Shown: positions 8,039 to 17,381, counted from the stretch's first letter. The stretch is DNA of 64,000 bases from Haliscomenobacter sp. (GCF_016718685.1 NZ_JADKCX010000006.1:1-64000); one strand, 5' to 3'. Program-made: numbers and translations. Notes: a model not told the origin generated them from the letters alone.

Positions 8039-9697
8039 ATGAAATATAGTATAATCGGTCTGCTCTTCCTTTTTTCCCTTAACATGATCTGGGCTCAGTC
8101 GATTCCGGAACTGGAAAAGCAGCTCCAGGAAGCGACCAATGCGCAGGAAAAAATCACCATCAACCAGCAATTGGCCAACGCTTATTTGACGACCGATGTG
8201 GAAAAAGCCTTGAATTATGCCAAGGCTGCGGCTAGAGAGTCCGCCAACAGCGGCAACAAAGTTCAAGCTGCGGCCAGCAACTACTTAATCGCCACCATCG
8301 CCGAGCGCAAGAAGGACATGGCTAATTTCAGGGTGTATATGAAATACGCTATCAATTTCGCCAAAGAAGCCAATGATCTGGATATGTTAGCGAGAAGTAC
8401 AGAGAAATTGAGCGCATATTATGCCAAAAACCGTGAATACGATGACGCTTTTAAACATACCAGCGAAGCTTTCAGGTTCGTCAACTCCAAGGGCTACAAC
8501 ATGAGTGACCTGGAGAACAAATACAACACCCAACGCATGTCTCTAGACCGCGAAAAACGCAACCTGGAAAGCCAAATCAGCCAGATGCAAGGCCGTTTGG
8601 CCGATCTTTCCGCAGAGAAAAACCAGCTGAGTACTGAAAAATCTAAGCTAGAGGAAAAACAAGAAGAACTGGTCAAAGAAAATCTTTTGGCTGAAGAAGT
8701 GATTACCCGCAAAGAAGAAGACATCATGACCATCTCCAAAGCCAAGAACCAGGCTGAGGATGCTGCAAAAGCCAAAGAAGCCGAGGTGAAGCAATTGTCG
8801 CGGGAAAACCTGGAACAGCAATTGGTACTCAAAGTAAAAGAAGCCAGTTTAGCAGAAGCCCAGCTTGAAGCCGAACTACAAAAAAACGAAGTACAGGCAC
8901 GCAATAAATTCGTTCAGTTGAGTGGACTGGTGGCGCTCTTCATTTTGCTGCTCTCGGTGCTGTTGTTTGGGCGTTTCAAAGCGAAGCAAAAAAGTGAAAA
9001 AACCCTGGGCGAAAAGAACAAAATCATCGAACAGGAAAAGTCCCGCAATGAAGAACTCTTGCTGAATATCCTGCCCAAAAACATTGCCGACGAGCTCAAA
9101 GCCAGTGGAAAAGCCAAAGCCCGTCGTTATGACCAGGTCACGGTTTTGTTTTCTGACTTCGTGAACTTCACTAAAATTGCCGAACAACTCTCGCCCGAAG
9201 AGCTGGTAGAAGAGCTGGACAAATGTTTCAAAGCCTTTGACCACATCATCAAACAATACCCGGATATCGAAAAAATCAAAACCATCGGTGATGCCTACAT
9301 GTGTGCGTCTGGTTTATCCGAACGCAAAGGATTACCGAACAATTTGATCCAGGCTGCCCTCGACATGCAGTCTTACCTCCATGAATACAAAGAGTTGCGC
9401 ATCAAACAGGGCAAACCTTATTTTGAAGCCCGCATCGGCATGCACACCGGCCCGGTCGTGGCGGGTGTGGTAGGTGACATCAAATTTGCCTACGATATTT
9501 GGGGTGATACGGTCAACCTGGCTTCGCGCATCGAATCCAATAGTGAAGCAGGGCAAGTAAACATCTCGCAGGATACTTACAACCTGATCCGCTACCGCTA
9601 TGAGTGCAATTATCGTGGGAAAATGCCTGCAAAGAATAAAGGGGAATTGGACATGTACTATGTGCATAAAAAATCAAGTGTAGTGGAAGCATCGTAG
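8039..9697 (+). CDS. Membrane-anchored class III adenylate/guanylate cyclase with TPR-like sensor
   Basis: 552 residues: signal peptide (MKYSIIGLLFLFSLNMIWAQ), a periplasmic helical TPR-like region to about residue 170, a long coiled coil (about 170-285), one membrane helix (about 294-314), a short linker, then a class III cyclase domain from about 365. Cyclase marks: metal-binding Asp in LFSDFVNFT and in KTIGDAYM; KIKTIGD supplies the Lys and YDIWGDTVNLASR the Asp that usually select adenine. It is therefore probably an adenylate cyclase making cAMP in response to a periplasmic signal. The upstream in-frame codons precede the signal peptide and are not used. The gene stands alone; a Crp/Fnr-type regulator lies 12 kb away in the window, but no link is shown. 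Confidence 0.88.
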   Translation: MKYSIIGLLFLFSLNMIWAQSIPELEKQLQEATNAQEKITINQQLANAYLTTDVEKALNYAKAAARESANSGNKVQAAASNYLIATIAERKKDMANFRVYMKYAINFAKEANDLDMLARSTEKLSAYYAKNREYDDAFKHTSEAFRFVNSKGYNMSDLENKYNTQRMSLDREKRNLESQISQMQGRLADLSAEKNQLSTEKSKLEEKQEELVKENLLAEEVITRKEEDIMTISKAKNQAEDAAKAKEAEVKQLSRENLEQQLVLKVKEASLAEAQLEAELQKNEVQARNKFVQLSGLVALFILLLSVLLFGRFKAKQKSEKTLGEKNKIIEQEKSRNEELLLNILPKNIADELKASGKAKARRYDQVTVLFSDFVNFTKIAEQLSPEELVEELDKCFKAFDHIIKQYPDIEKIKTIGDAYMCASGLSERKGLPNNLIQAALDMQSYLHEYKELRIKQGKPYFEARIGMHTGPVVAGVVGDIKFAYDIWGDTVNLASRIESNSEAGQVNISQDTYNLIRYRYECNYRGKMPAKNKGELDMYYVHKKSSVVEAS

Positions 9698-9722
9698 TTG
9701 TTTTAAATCATCAAACACGATT

Positions 9723-9752
9723 TTGGAATAACCAAAACTTTTTGTATTTTTA
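9723..9752 (+). promoter_or_regulatory. Possible promoter of uvrB
   Basis: TTG (9723-9725), 19 bp, TATTTTTA (9745-9752), one base off TAnnTTTG. It lies 31 bp upstream of the chosen uvrB ATG and supports that start. Confidence 0.35.
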
Positions 9753-9783
9753 TGCGCTTTCTACGAAAAATACAAGCCATAAG

Positions 9784-11805
9784 ATGTCATTCCAACTCGT
9801 TTCCAAATATTCTCCCACCGGAGACCAACCCGTGGCCATTGCCAAACTAACCGACAGTTTACATGCGGGTGAGCGCTCTCAGGTATTATTGGGCGTAACG
9901 GGCTCTGGGAAAACCTTTACCATTGCCAATGTCATTGCCAATGTGAACCGGCCTACGCTGGTGCTGACCCACAACAAAACCCTGACCGCGCAGTTGTACG
10001 GCGAACTACAAGAGTTTTTCCCGGATAACGCCGTAGAGTATTTTGTTTCCTACTACGATTATTACCAACCCGAAGCTTACCTCTCGGTAAGCGATACCTA
10101 TATCGAAAAGGATTTGTTGATCAATGAACAGGTGGACAAATTGCGCCTACGGGCCACCTCCAACTTACTCTCCGGTCGGAGAGACATCATCATTGTGGCA
10201 TCGGTATCCTGTATTTATGGTATGGGCAATCCCGAGGATTACAAGTCCGGGATCATCCGCATCCAGAAAGGGCAGGTGATTTCCCGCAATGCTTTTTTGT
10301 ACAAGCTGGTGGAAAGCCTGTATTCGCGTACCGAAATTGAATTCAAAAGGGCGACTTTTCGGGTTCGTGGGGATACCGTGGATATCAATTTGCCCTATGT
10401 AGACTACGGTTACCGGATCAAGTTTTTTGGCGATGAAATCGATGAAATCGAAATGATTGAAATCGAAACTGGCAAACGGATTGACCGCATGAACGATGCG
10501 GCCATTTTTCCAGCCAATCTGTACATTGCCCCTAAGGATCGCCAAAACATGATCATCCGCCAGATTGAAGATGAACTACACGATCAAGAAAAATATTTTG
10601 AACGCGAAGGCCGCCTACTCGAAGCCAAACGTATCCACGAGCGCACCCTTTTTGACCTGGAGATGATCAAGGAGTTGGGCTACTGCAATGGAGTAGAAAA
10701 CTACTCGCGGTTTTTTGACGGGCGGATGGTAGGCACTCGCCCGTTTTGCCTCCTGGATTATTTCCCTGAGGACTACCTGTTGGTAGTGGACGAGAGCCAC
10801 GTGACCATCCCCCAAATCCGGGGCATGTACGGTGGCGACCGTGCACGCAAACTCAGCCTGGTGGAACACGGTTTTCGTTTGCCCTCGGCCATGGACAACC
10901 GTCCGCTCAATTTTACGGAATTTGAAGGAATGTTCAGTCAAGTCATCTTCGTCAGTGCAACCCCCGGTGATTATGAATTTGAACAAACGGGTGGAGTGGT
11001 GGTGGAACAATTGATTCGCCCCACCGGGCTTTTGGACCCACCAATTGAAGTGCGCCCCAGTCTCAATCAAATCGATGATTTATTGGAAGAAATCCAGCAG
11101 CGCATCGAAAGAGAAGAACGGGTTTTGGTGACTACGCTCACCAAACGGATGGCGGAAGAGTTGACCAAATACCTCGCCAAACTGAACATCAAAATACGCT
11201 ACATCCACTCTGAAGTAGATACCATGGAGCGGGTTGAAATTCTACGCGATCTGCGTCTGGGTGGATTTGATGTACTGGTCGGGGTGAATCTCCTGCGCGA
11301 AGGATTGGATTTACCCGAGGTATCTTTAGTGGCCATCTTGGATGCAGACAAAGAGGGTTTTTTGCGCAACGACCGCTCTTTGACCCAAACAGCGGGTCGG
11401 GCTGCGCGAAACTCCAATGGTTTGGTTATTTTTTATGCCGACAAAATCACCGATTCCATGCAGCGCACCATTGACGAAACCGAACGGCGCCGAGTCATCC
11501 AAATGGCCTACAACGAGGAACGGGGCATTACCCCCAAAACGGTCTTTAAATCAAAAGAAGAAATCCTCAACCAGCGCTCCATCCTGGATGTACGAGGCAA
11601 AGCTTCCCAGGCGTACATAGAACCAGAAAATGTAACCGTAGCTGCTGACCCATTGGTGAGTTACATGACCCGTGACCAGTTGGAGAAACTGGCGAATGAA
11701 ACTGAGCGAAAAATGAAGCAAGCCGCAAAAGAGCTGGATTTTATCACGGCGGCACAAATGCGCGATGAATTGTTTGCCCTGCGGGAAAAATTAAAAACGG
11801 TGTAG
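9784..11805 (+). CDS. uvrB: Excinuclease ABC subunit B
   Basis: A 673-residue nucleotide-excision repair helicase-like protein. Visible: P-loop LLGVTGSGKTFT near residue 35, the beta-hairpin region YYDYYQPEAY, helicase motif DESH, SATPGDYE, the late helicase motifs GVNLLREGLDLPEV and QTAGRAARN, and a C-terminal UVR motif (KQAAKELDFITAAQMRDEL) that binds UvrC. It verifies DNA lesions delivered by UvrA and recruits UvrC. Start: ATG at 9784 (MSFQLVSKYSPTGDQP) matches the family start; the upstream in-frame extension overlaps the likely promoter. uvrA and uvrC are not in the window. Confidence 0.98.
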   Translation: MSFQLVSKYSPTGDQPVAIAKLTDSLHAGERSQVLLGVTGSGKTFTIANVIANVNRPTLVLTHNKTLTAQLYGELQEFFPDNAVEYFVSYYDYYQPEAYLSVSDTYIEKDLLINEQVDKLRLRATSNLLSGRRDIIIVASVSCIYGMGNPEDYKSGIIRIQKGQVISRNAFLYKLVESLYSRTEIEFKRATFRVRGDTVDINLPYVDYGYRIKFFGDEIDEIEMIEIETGKRIDRMNDAAIFPANLYIAPKDRQNMIIRQIEDELHDQEKYFEREGRLLEAKRIHERTLFDLEMIKELGYCNGVENYSRFFDGRMVGTRPFCLLDYFPEDYLLVVDESHVTIPQIRGMYGGDRARKLSLVEHGFRLPSAMDNRPLNFTEFEGMFSQVIFVSATPGDYEFEQTGGVVVEQLIRPTGLLDPPIEVRPSLNQIDDLLEEIQQRIEREERVLVTTLTKRMAEELTKYLAKLNIKIRYIHSEVDTMERVEILRDLRLGGFDVLVGVNLLREGLDLPEVSLVAILDADKEGFLRNDRSLTQTAGRAARNSNGLVIFYADKITDSMQRTIDETERRRVIQMAYNEERGITPKTVFKSKEEILNQRSILDVRGKASQAYIEPENVTVAADPLVSYMTRDQLEKLANETERKMKQAAKELDFITAAQMRDELFALREKLKTV

Positions 11806-11831
11806 GGGTGACCCTCGCGGACACCCCTACA
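11801..11831. terminator. Hairpin between convergent uvrB and DUF2911 genes
   Basis: A 10-bp perfect stem TGTAGGGGTG (11801-11810) with CACCCCTACA (11822-11831) overlaps the uvrB stop codon. A second, longer-range pairing GGGGTGACC with GGTCACCCC (ending near 11854) competes with it. There is no T-run, so it may act as a bidirectional stop or 3'-end stabiliser. Confidence 0.45.
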
Positions 11832-11859
11832 TTGAGCGAGCGTAAAGGTCACCCCCAGG

Positions 11860-12363
11860 TTATTTCACCTTGAAATCCACCTGTACGTTTTCCCACATCA
11901 AAGAGACTACCCCTTTTTTGGAAACTGAAAAGGTCATTTGCTCGGTAAACGCCTTGGACTTTTTAGCGGGTACATTCACCCGGATTACATCTTCTTCTTG
12001 TTTGTAGGTATACGCTCCCCACTTAATGCCTTTGTTGATGATAATGGTCCATTCATTGGCATTGGGGATGGTAAACAGGGCGTACTTACCCTTAGGTACT
12101 GCCGTTCCTTGCAGCATTACATCTGCTGAGAATTCAATGGTCGTACTGGCATTGGCCCCGGTACGCCAGACTTGTCCGTATGGCACCAGTTTTCCCCAAA
12201 CCTCACGGCCCTTCACCGAAGGTTGACTATATTCGATGGTAACCGTTTTGCCTTTAACTGTTGCAGTGGCTTTAGCTGGCGGGCTGGCTGGCGGTTTATT
12301 GTCCTGAGCTTGGGCCAATAAACCAATCATGGATAAACTGAGTAGCAAAAACATTTTTTTCAT
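11860..12363 (-). CDS. Secreted DUF2911 protein
   Basis: 167 residues with a signal peptide (MKKMFLLLSLSMIGLLAQAQ) followed by the DUF2911 fold: VTIEYSQPSVKGREVWGKLV, YGQVWRTGANASTTIEF, VPKGKYALFTIP and WTIIINKG. The family is common and abundant in Bacteroidota; its biochemical role is unknown and it is probably periplasmic. The start is ATG at 12363, giving a clean signal peptide; an upstream in-frame extension overlaps a candidate promoter (TAGTTTTG, 12388-12395). It is convergent with uvrB. Confidence 0.85.
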   Translation of the reverse strand: MKKMFLLLSLSMIGLLAQAQDNKPPASPPAKATATVKGKTVTIEYSQPSVKGREVWGKLVPYGQVWRTGANASTTIEFSADVMLQGTAVPKGKYALFTIPNANEWTIIINKGIKWGAYTYKQEEDVIRVNVPAKKSKAFTEQMTFSVSKKGVVSLMWENVQVDFKVK

Positions 12364-12387
12364 GTCGTGATATGGTTTGATGTGATA

Positions 12388-12395
12388 CAAAACTA
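12388..12395 (-). promoter_or_regulatory. Possible -7 element for the DUF2911 gene
   Basis: TAGTTTTG on the minus strand, an exact TAnnTTTG, 24 bp before the ATG at 12363. No clear TTG box is seen at the usual spacing, so support is weak. Confidence 0.3.
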
Positions 12396-12463
12396 GTTGT
12401 TCACAAAGATGTATAAAATCTCTTGGGAGTACCTTATCAAAACACAATCAAGTTTGTTCAAGT

Positions 12464-13567
12464 TTACGCTTCGCCCCTCAAAAAGTATTTTGAGTAATAT
12501 CTTTGAGCGCCTTGACTTTGTTCTTTAGCCGGCTGTCGTCCGCCTAAATCAACCAATCTAGAATTCAGAATTCGATGAGGTTCCGTAACTGGCAAATAAG
12601 CAGAACGTGAAGCAGAGAGCGCTTCTTCTGGCAAAACATCAATGCGTTGTGGAACCCTGTTGAAATGAGCCAAATATCGCCTGGCGGGTTCTTCTGGGAG
12701 CACCATCCAAATTCCTCCACTCCCCTTGGGCCATACGCCTTGGGTATACTGAGGATTGAGGCGCTTGATTCTCCCAACAGAAGTACGGCAAATGCGGGAT
12801 ATATCTAGAAAAGAGTTAACCTCAAGCACTTCGATCCGGGTAGTACCACCGCTCAAAGCATCAGGTACCACGGGTGCAATTTGAAAATCTTGGAAATGAT
12901 GAGAAATGTAGGCCGCAGCATAAAACTTGGCCAGGTACTGCTGGGTTTGAACGGGCAAATGTTTGCGCACCAGGGCAAAATCCGTAGATCGTGCCCGGCG
13001 AATTGCGTTACGCATTCGACCTGAGCCACAATTGTAGGCACCTAACACCAATTCCCAATTTCCAAATTCTGCGTACAATTCTTTGAGGTACATGACTGCA
13101 GCGCCTGTAGCTGCTTCTGGATCACGCCGTTCATCGCGCCAACTTTCAATGCGCAGGCCAAAATTCCGGGCCGTTGTGGGCATGAACTGCCATAAACCAG
13201 CGGCGCCACTTGCCGATTCTACATCGGTGCGTAATTCAGATTCCACCATCGAAAGGTATTTTAATTCCAAAGGCATGTTTTGGGCACTGAGGTGGCGCTC
13301 ATAAATGGGAAAGTAATAAAGGCCTCGGCCAAGCATAGCAGCAGTGTGAACTTTGCCTGTAACCGTGTACATGTTTACATACTCCCGGGAATTTGCAGTG
13401 GAATGTGCCAAGGCGGGAAGATTTTCACGCTGAAAAACAGTCACTTGTGAGGGATGTACCCTTAAAAAATCGTGATCCGCATTGGCTTGAATTGAGTCTG
13501 TAAAACCAATGGCCATGTAGGGCAATAGGAGAAGTGTATAGACTCCTCGGGGACTAATGGTGTTCAT
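12464..13567 (-). CDS. Lytic transglycosylase, MltD-like SLT domain protein
   Basis: 367 residues with an N-terminal hydrophobic segment. The SLT goose-lysozyme-like domain spans about residues 85-215: LELKYLSMVESELRTD carries the catalytic Glu (in VESE), followed by SGAAGLWQFMPTTARNFGL and the conserved YNCGSGRMRNAI. Such enzymes cut the MurNAc-GlcNAc bond of peptidoglycan to give 1,6-anhydro ends. The C-terminal third may hold one degenerate LysM-like repeat (DISRICRTSVGRIKRLNPQ). The start ATG at 13567 is the only reasonable one. It follows no operon partner. Confidence 0.87.
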   Translation of the reverse strand: MNTISPRGVYTLLLLPYMAIGFTDSIQANADHDFLRVHPSQVTVFQRENLPALAHSTANSREYVNMYTVTGKVHTAAMLGRGLYYFPIYERHLSAQNMPLELKYLSMVESELRTDVESASGAAGLWQFMPTTARNFGLRIESWRDERRDPEAATGAAVMYLKELYAEFGNWELVLGAYNCGSGRMRNAIRRARSTDFALVRKHLPVQTQQYLAKFYAAAYISHHFQDFQIAPVVPDALSGGTTRIEVLEVNSFLDISRICRTSVGRIKRLNPQYTQGVWPKGSGGIWMVLPEEPARRYLAHFNRVPQRIDVLPEEALSASRSAYLPVTEPHRILNSRLVDLGGRQPAKEQSQGAQRYYSKYFLRGEA

Positions 13568-13829
13568 GGGAATGAATTTGCTGGATTGTTAAAATATGTT
13601 CAGTGTGCTAGGAATAAAATTGGCAGAACCGCCACAGGTAGGTAAATAGACCAGTATCTAAAAGCTGGATTAAAAGTAGCATATTTATTTGAGAACTAAA
13701 ATACTTGTATTCAATGATTTAGGAAAAAGTTTTCCACATGATTCTTTGTGCAAAGAGAAAAGTGCTTGTGACCTGTGATTTATGTAAGTCGAAATAAGTT
13801 AATTTAAAGATATAAAAATGAATGAAAAA
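13568..13829. other. Intergenic, no gene seen
   Basis: An AT-rich spacer between two minus-strand genes. No open frame, tRNA fold or strong hairpin was found. A good promoter for the transglycosylase gene was not identified. Confidence 0.5.
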
Positions 13830-15168
13830 TTATGCTAATACCCCAAGCCCAATGTCCACAATACCCTCACGGTTAATTTTTTGTAAATCAACGGGTAAGA
13901 CTCGATTTAACAATTCGATTTGCAATGGCGTTTCAATCTTGATAATTATCGGTAAAACCTGACATCAGGTTTTTGTCTTTGTGGGCTTCAAACAGCACTG
14001 GCCGTGTTTGTCCAAGGTGCTGTTCGTAAAAATGCCTGCGCTTTTTTTCGCTCAAAATCCCCAGCATTTCGTTGCGTTCCCGGCGCACGTTGACTGGCAC
14101 GACACCGTCCATTTCAGCAGCAGGAGTATTGGCGCGTTCAGAGTAAGTAAATACGTGGAGATAGGATATATCCAGGTCACTGAGGAAACGATAGGTTTCC
14201 AGAAAATCCTCTTGTGTTTCCCCCGGAAAGCCCACAATCACATCTACGCCAATACAAGCATGTGGCATCTGTTGTTTGATACGGGCTACTCGATCAGTGT
14301 ACAATTCCCGGGTATAACGACGGCGCATTTGCCGCAGTTGGGTATTGTTCCCCGATTGCAACGGCATGTGCAAATGGGGGGCAAAACGTTGTGATTCCGC
14401 AACAAAATCAATGATTTCATCGGTACACAAATTGGGTTCAATTGAAGAAATGCGGAATCTGCTAATGGCCTCGACTTGATCCAATTCGCGGATCAAATCG
14501 ATGAACATGGCTTCTTTTTTCGGCGCAGTACCCTCAATCACCTCGGTTCCGTTGCCAAAATCACCAATGTTGACTCCAGTCAGGACAATTTCTTTTACCC
14601 CCATTTCGGCGATCTTCCAGGCATTGGCCACCACGTTTTCTACTTTGTCGCTGCGACTGGCCCCACGAGCCTGGGGGATGGTACAAAAAGAACATTTGTA
14701 ATTGCAGCCGTCCTGCACCTTGAGAAAAGAACGGGTGCGGTCGCCAAAAGAAAAGGCATCTACAAAATTGCGGGCTTCGCGTACTTCTCCCGCATGTACC
14801 ATGCCTTTGCCTGGTGCTTTGGAAAGGGTATCGATAAAATCCAGAATCCGGAATTTTTCAGCAGCACCCAGTACCAGGTCAACGCCTGGAATCTCGGCAA
14901 TCTCTTCTGGTTTGAGTTGAGCATAACAACCAACAACAACTACAAAAGCTTGTGGTGAGGAGCGCAAGGCCTGGCGTACCACCTTGCGGCATTTTCGATC
15001 GGCGAAATCGGTTACCGAACAAGTATTGATCACATACACATCTGCACCTTGCTCAAAGTCTATCTCCGTATACCCTGCCCCTTCAAATAAACGGGCAATG
15101 GAGGAGGTCTCGGAGTAGTTCAATTTACATCCCAGTGTATAAAACGCTACTGTTCTCGGCGTGGCCAT
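13830..15168 (-). CDS. mtaB: tRNA t6A37 methylthiotransferase, C-terminal frameshift
   Basis: A radical-SAM methylthiotransferase of the MtaB type, which converts t6A37 of tRNA to ms2t6A. It has an N-terminal UPF0004 domain with Cys residues (YTLGCKLNYSET, INTCSVTDFADRKCR, VVVGCYAQ), then the radical-SAM CxxxCxxC in QDGCNYKCSFCTIPQARG near residue 155, and HLHMPLQSGNNTQLRQMRRR. The open frame stops at 13933 after FTDNYQD, too early: in another frame the TRAM-like end continues (IETPLQIELLNRVLPVDLQ to a stop at 13830). An indel near 13941 therefore hides the true end. A clear promoter lies upstream (15206-15236). Confidence 0.88.
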
Positions 15169-15205
15169 GCTGCACTCTTGCTTTAACTTGATGAAAAACA
15201 GGAGG

Positions 15206-15236
15206 CAAAGATAAGGGTTTGAAATTTATAGCGCAA
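15206..15236 (-). promoter_or_regulatory. Predicted promoter of mtaB
   Basis: Minus strand: TTG (15234-15236), 20 bp, TATCTTTG (15206-15213), 37 bp before the mtaB ATG. This fits the Bacteroidota consensus. Confidence 0.55.
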
Positions 15237-15303
15237 AAAATGATACCGAAGAAGATAAACATTTATCCTCTAGGAATGCTTTATTGTAAAAGACATCAAG
15301 CTT

Positions 15304-15546
15304 ATGTGGATAGAAAAAGACCATCAACTCTCGGCAACATTTACATTTAAAGATTTCACTCAGGCATTCACCTTTATGACCGAAGTGGCTTTTCATGCAG
15401 AAAAACAGCAACACCACCCACTTTGGACCAATGTTTGGAATCGGGTGGAAATTCACCTGAGTACCCACGATGCAGGGGATGTCGTTACAGATAAAGACCA
15501 CCAACTGGCTACGGCCATTGATAAGATTTATGCTCGTTACCAATAA
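15304..15546 (+). CDS. 4a-hydroxytetrahydrobiopterin dehydratase
   Basis: An 80-residue protein with the pterin-4a-carbinolamine dehydratase signature: FxFKDFTQAFTFMTEVA, then the active-site KQQHHPLWTNVWNRVEIHLS, THDAGDVVTDKD and a short helical end. It dehydrates 4a-hydroxytetrahydropterin made by aromatic amino-acid hydroxylases. The length is typical of the short Bacteroidota forms. It is divergent from mtaB with 135 bp between. The hydroxylase is not in the window, so the physiological partner is unknown. Confidence 0.9.
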   Translation: MWIEKDHQLSATFTFKDFTQAFTFMTEVAFHAEKQQHHPLWTNVWNRVEIHLSTHDAGDVVTDKDHQLATAIDKIYARYQ

Positions 15547-15567
15547 TTTAAGGCAATGAAACTGTAA

Positions 15568-15588
15568 ATACTGTAAAAAAAACAGTAT
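15568..15588. promoter_or_regulatory. Short palindrome upstream of the aminotransferase
   Basis: ATACTGT and ACAGTAT form a perfect 7-bp inverted repeat around seven A residues, preceded by another ACTGTAAAT copy at 15561. It ends 33 bp before the aminotransferase ATG. It could be an operator or a weak hairpin. Confidence 0.3.
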
Positions 15589-15621
15589 AAGGATTGAAAG
15601 ACATTCCTTAGCTTTACTGCC

Positions 15622-16764
15622 ATGATTGTGTCATCTAAACTACCCGGCGTAGGCACCACCATCTTTACGGTGATGTCCGCACTAGCGCAAGAACATGGGG
15701 CTATTAATCTTGCGCAAGGTTTTCCGGACTTTGCATCCTCCCAACGGTTAAATGAGTTGGTTGCCCATTACATGCGCCAGGGCTACAACCAGTACGCACC
15801 CATGGCTGGTTTGCCGTTATTGCGGCAGCGCATTGCCGAAAAAATCGATGGCCTGTACGGTGTAAAAATCGACCCTGTCCAGGAAGTCACCATTACTGCC
15901 GGAGCTACGCAGGGCATATTTACGGCCATTGGTGCTTTGGTAAATCCGGGCGATGAAGTGATTATTTTTGAACCGGCCTACGATTCTTATCGCCCCAGCA
16001 TTGAACTCTTTGGAGGGGTAACCAAATCCTTTGAGCTCAATGCCCCCGATTATTCCATCGACTGGAACCAGTTGCGGCGCCTGATCAGCATGAAAACCCG
16101 CATGATCATCATCAATACCCCGCAAAACCCTACCGGAAAAATTTTCAAACCTGCGGATATGCAGGCGCTTGAAAAGCTGGTTGGCGGGAGCGACATCATC
16201 ATCCTTAGCGATGAAGTGTATGAGCACTTGGTATACGATGGGCATGAGCACGAAAGTATCCTGCGTTATCCAGGGCTCCGCGATCAAGCAATAGCGGTGT
16301 ATTCATTTGGCAAAACCTTCCACACTACGGGCTGGAAAGTGGGTTATTGCATCGCCCCCCCCAATTTGACCGCTGAATTTCGGAAAGTACACCAATTCAA
16401 CGTGTTCTCCGTCAATACGCCAGTGCAGTATGGCTTGGCTGACTTCTTGGAAGACCCTCATGAGTATTTGGGTTTGGGTACTTTTTTTACCCACAAAAGA
16501 GATATTTTTCTGGACGCCATCGAAGGGTCGCGTTTTCGGCCTTTATTGAGTGAAGGCTCCTACTTTCAACTTTGTGACTACAGTCAAATCAGTGCCGAGC
16601 CGGATGTCGATTTTTGTCGACGATTGACCCAGGACTATGGGGTAGCCGCGATTCCTTTATCGGTTTTTTACCACAGCAAACGCGACGATAAAATTATCCG
16701 CTTTTGTTTTGCTAAAAAAGAAGAAACTTTGGAATTGGCAGGTCAAAGACTGCGCGAAATATAA
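15622..16764 (+). CDS. Methionine aminotransferase (YbdL/KAT-like, class I PLP enzyme)
   Basis: 380 residues, fold-type I aminotransferase: N-terminal INLAQGFPDF and YNQYAPMAGLP, cofactor-ring residues in TAGATQGIF, NTPQNPTGK, the Asp/Tyr pair in LSDEVYEHLVYDG, the PLP Lys near residue 230 in SFGKTFHTTGWKVGY, and the C-terminal Arg in IRFCFAK that binds the substrate carboxylate. The pattern matches the YbdL/kynurenine aminotransferase branch that acts on methionine and related amino acids. Cytosolic. ATG at 15622 gives the family start (KLPGVGTTIFTVMSALA). An alternative reading is a broader aromatic/kynurenine aminotransferase. Confidence 0.87.
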   Translation: MIVSSKLPGVGTTIFTVMSALAQEHGAINLAQGFPDFASSQRLNELVAHYMRQGYNQYAPMAGLPLLRQRIAEKIDGLYGVKIDPVQEVTITAGATQGIFTAIGALVNPGDEVIIFEPAYDSYRPSIELFGGVTKSFELNAPDYSIDWNQLRRLISMKTRMIIINTPQNPTGKIFKPADMQALEKLVGGSDIIILSDEVYEHLVYDGHEHESILRYPGLRDQAIAVYSFGKTFHTTGWKVGYCIAPPNLTAEFRKVHQFNVFSVNTPVQYGLADFLEDPHEYLGLGTFFTHKRDIFLDAIEGSRFRPLLSEGSYFQLCDYSQISAEPDVDFCRRLTQDYGVAAIPLSVFYHSKRDDKIIRFCFAKKEETLELAGQRLREI

Positions 16765-16872
16765 GACCTGTACTTGTTTTCTACTTTATCCGTCTTAATT
16801 CTACTTGCATTCATCGGTAGTACCTTGCGCAGCGATGAAGAAAACTGCAACTTTGGACCAAGTTAAAAGTCT

Positions 16873-17295
16873 ATGGAACCAGAAAACAAAAAAGACCAGG
16901 CCGAAAATCCAGCTGAAAACCTGGACCAGTACGAAAATAAATTCACCGAGCGGAAATTGTGGCACAAAATCACCCGCTTTGCGCAAAAAATTGGCGTCAA
17001 AGCAGTATACGCTGCCTTGTTGATGTTTTACGCGTATAAGCGTAAAGATACACCAGGTTGGGCCAAAAAAATTGTCATCGGTATATTGGGTTACCTGATT
17101 AGCCCGATTGATTTTTTACCCGATCTAACGCCTATTATCGGCTACACCGATGACTTGGGTATTTTGAGTTTTGGCCTCGTGACCATTGCCGCATTTGTGA
17201 ATGAGGATGTACGCAAAAAAGCACGTACCCAATTGGGCAAGTGGTTTCCGAGCTTTAAAGAAGAAGACCTTAAAGCGGTGGAAGATAAGTTATAG
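16873..17295 (+). CDS. YkvA family protein (DUF1232)
   Basis: 140 residues. After a charged N-terminus, a hydrophobic segment and the DUF1232 core GYLISPIDFLPDLTPIIGYTDDLGIL are seen near residues 75-105, the signature of this small membrane-associated family of unknown function. The start is ATG at 16873, 108 bp after the aminotransferase. It is followed by a word-repeat hairpin and a convergent CBS gene. Confidence 0.85.
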   Translation: MEPENKKDQAENPAENLDQYENKFTERKLWHKITRFAQKIGVKAVYAALLMFYAYKRKDTPGWAKKIVIGILGYLISPIDFLPDLTPIIGYTDDLGILSFGLVTIAAFVNEDVRKKARTQLGKWFPSFKEEDLKAVEDKL

Positions 17296-17377
17296 GTAAA
17301 GTTTTAGGTAAAGTACGCAACCTTGCCATACATATGCAGAATTGTGTGCAACCTAAAACTTAAAACCTAAAACCTAT
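17292..17377. repeat. Intergenic word-repeat hairpin, CCTAAAACTTAAAACC family
   Basis: 17292-17314 (ATAGGTAAAGTTTTAGGT...) faces 17351-17377 (ACCTAAAACTTAAAACC..TAT) as inverted arms around a 36-nt loop. It lies between convergent genes, where it could stop transcription from both sides. A related TTAAAAC word array occurs at 60586-60641. Confidence 0.6.
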
Positions 17378-17381
17378 TTTC

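Noticed and set aside
13568..13829. Possible tRNA or small RNA in the gap before mtaB
   Set aside because: No cloverleaf arms, conserved T-loop or terminator could be found.
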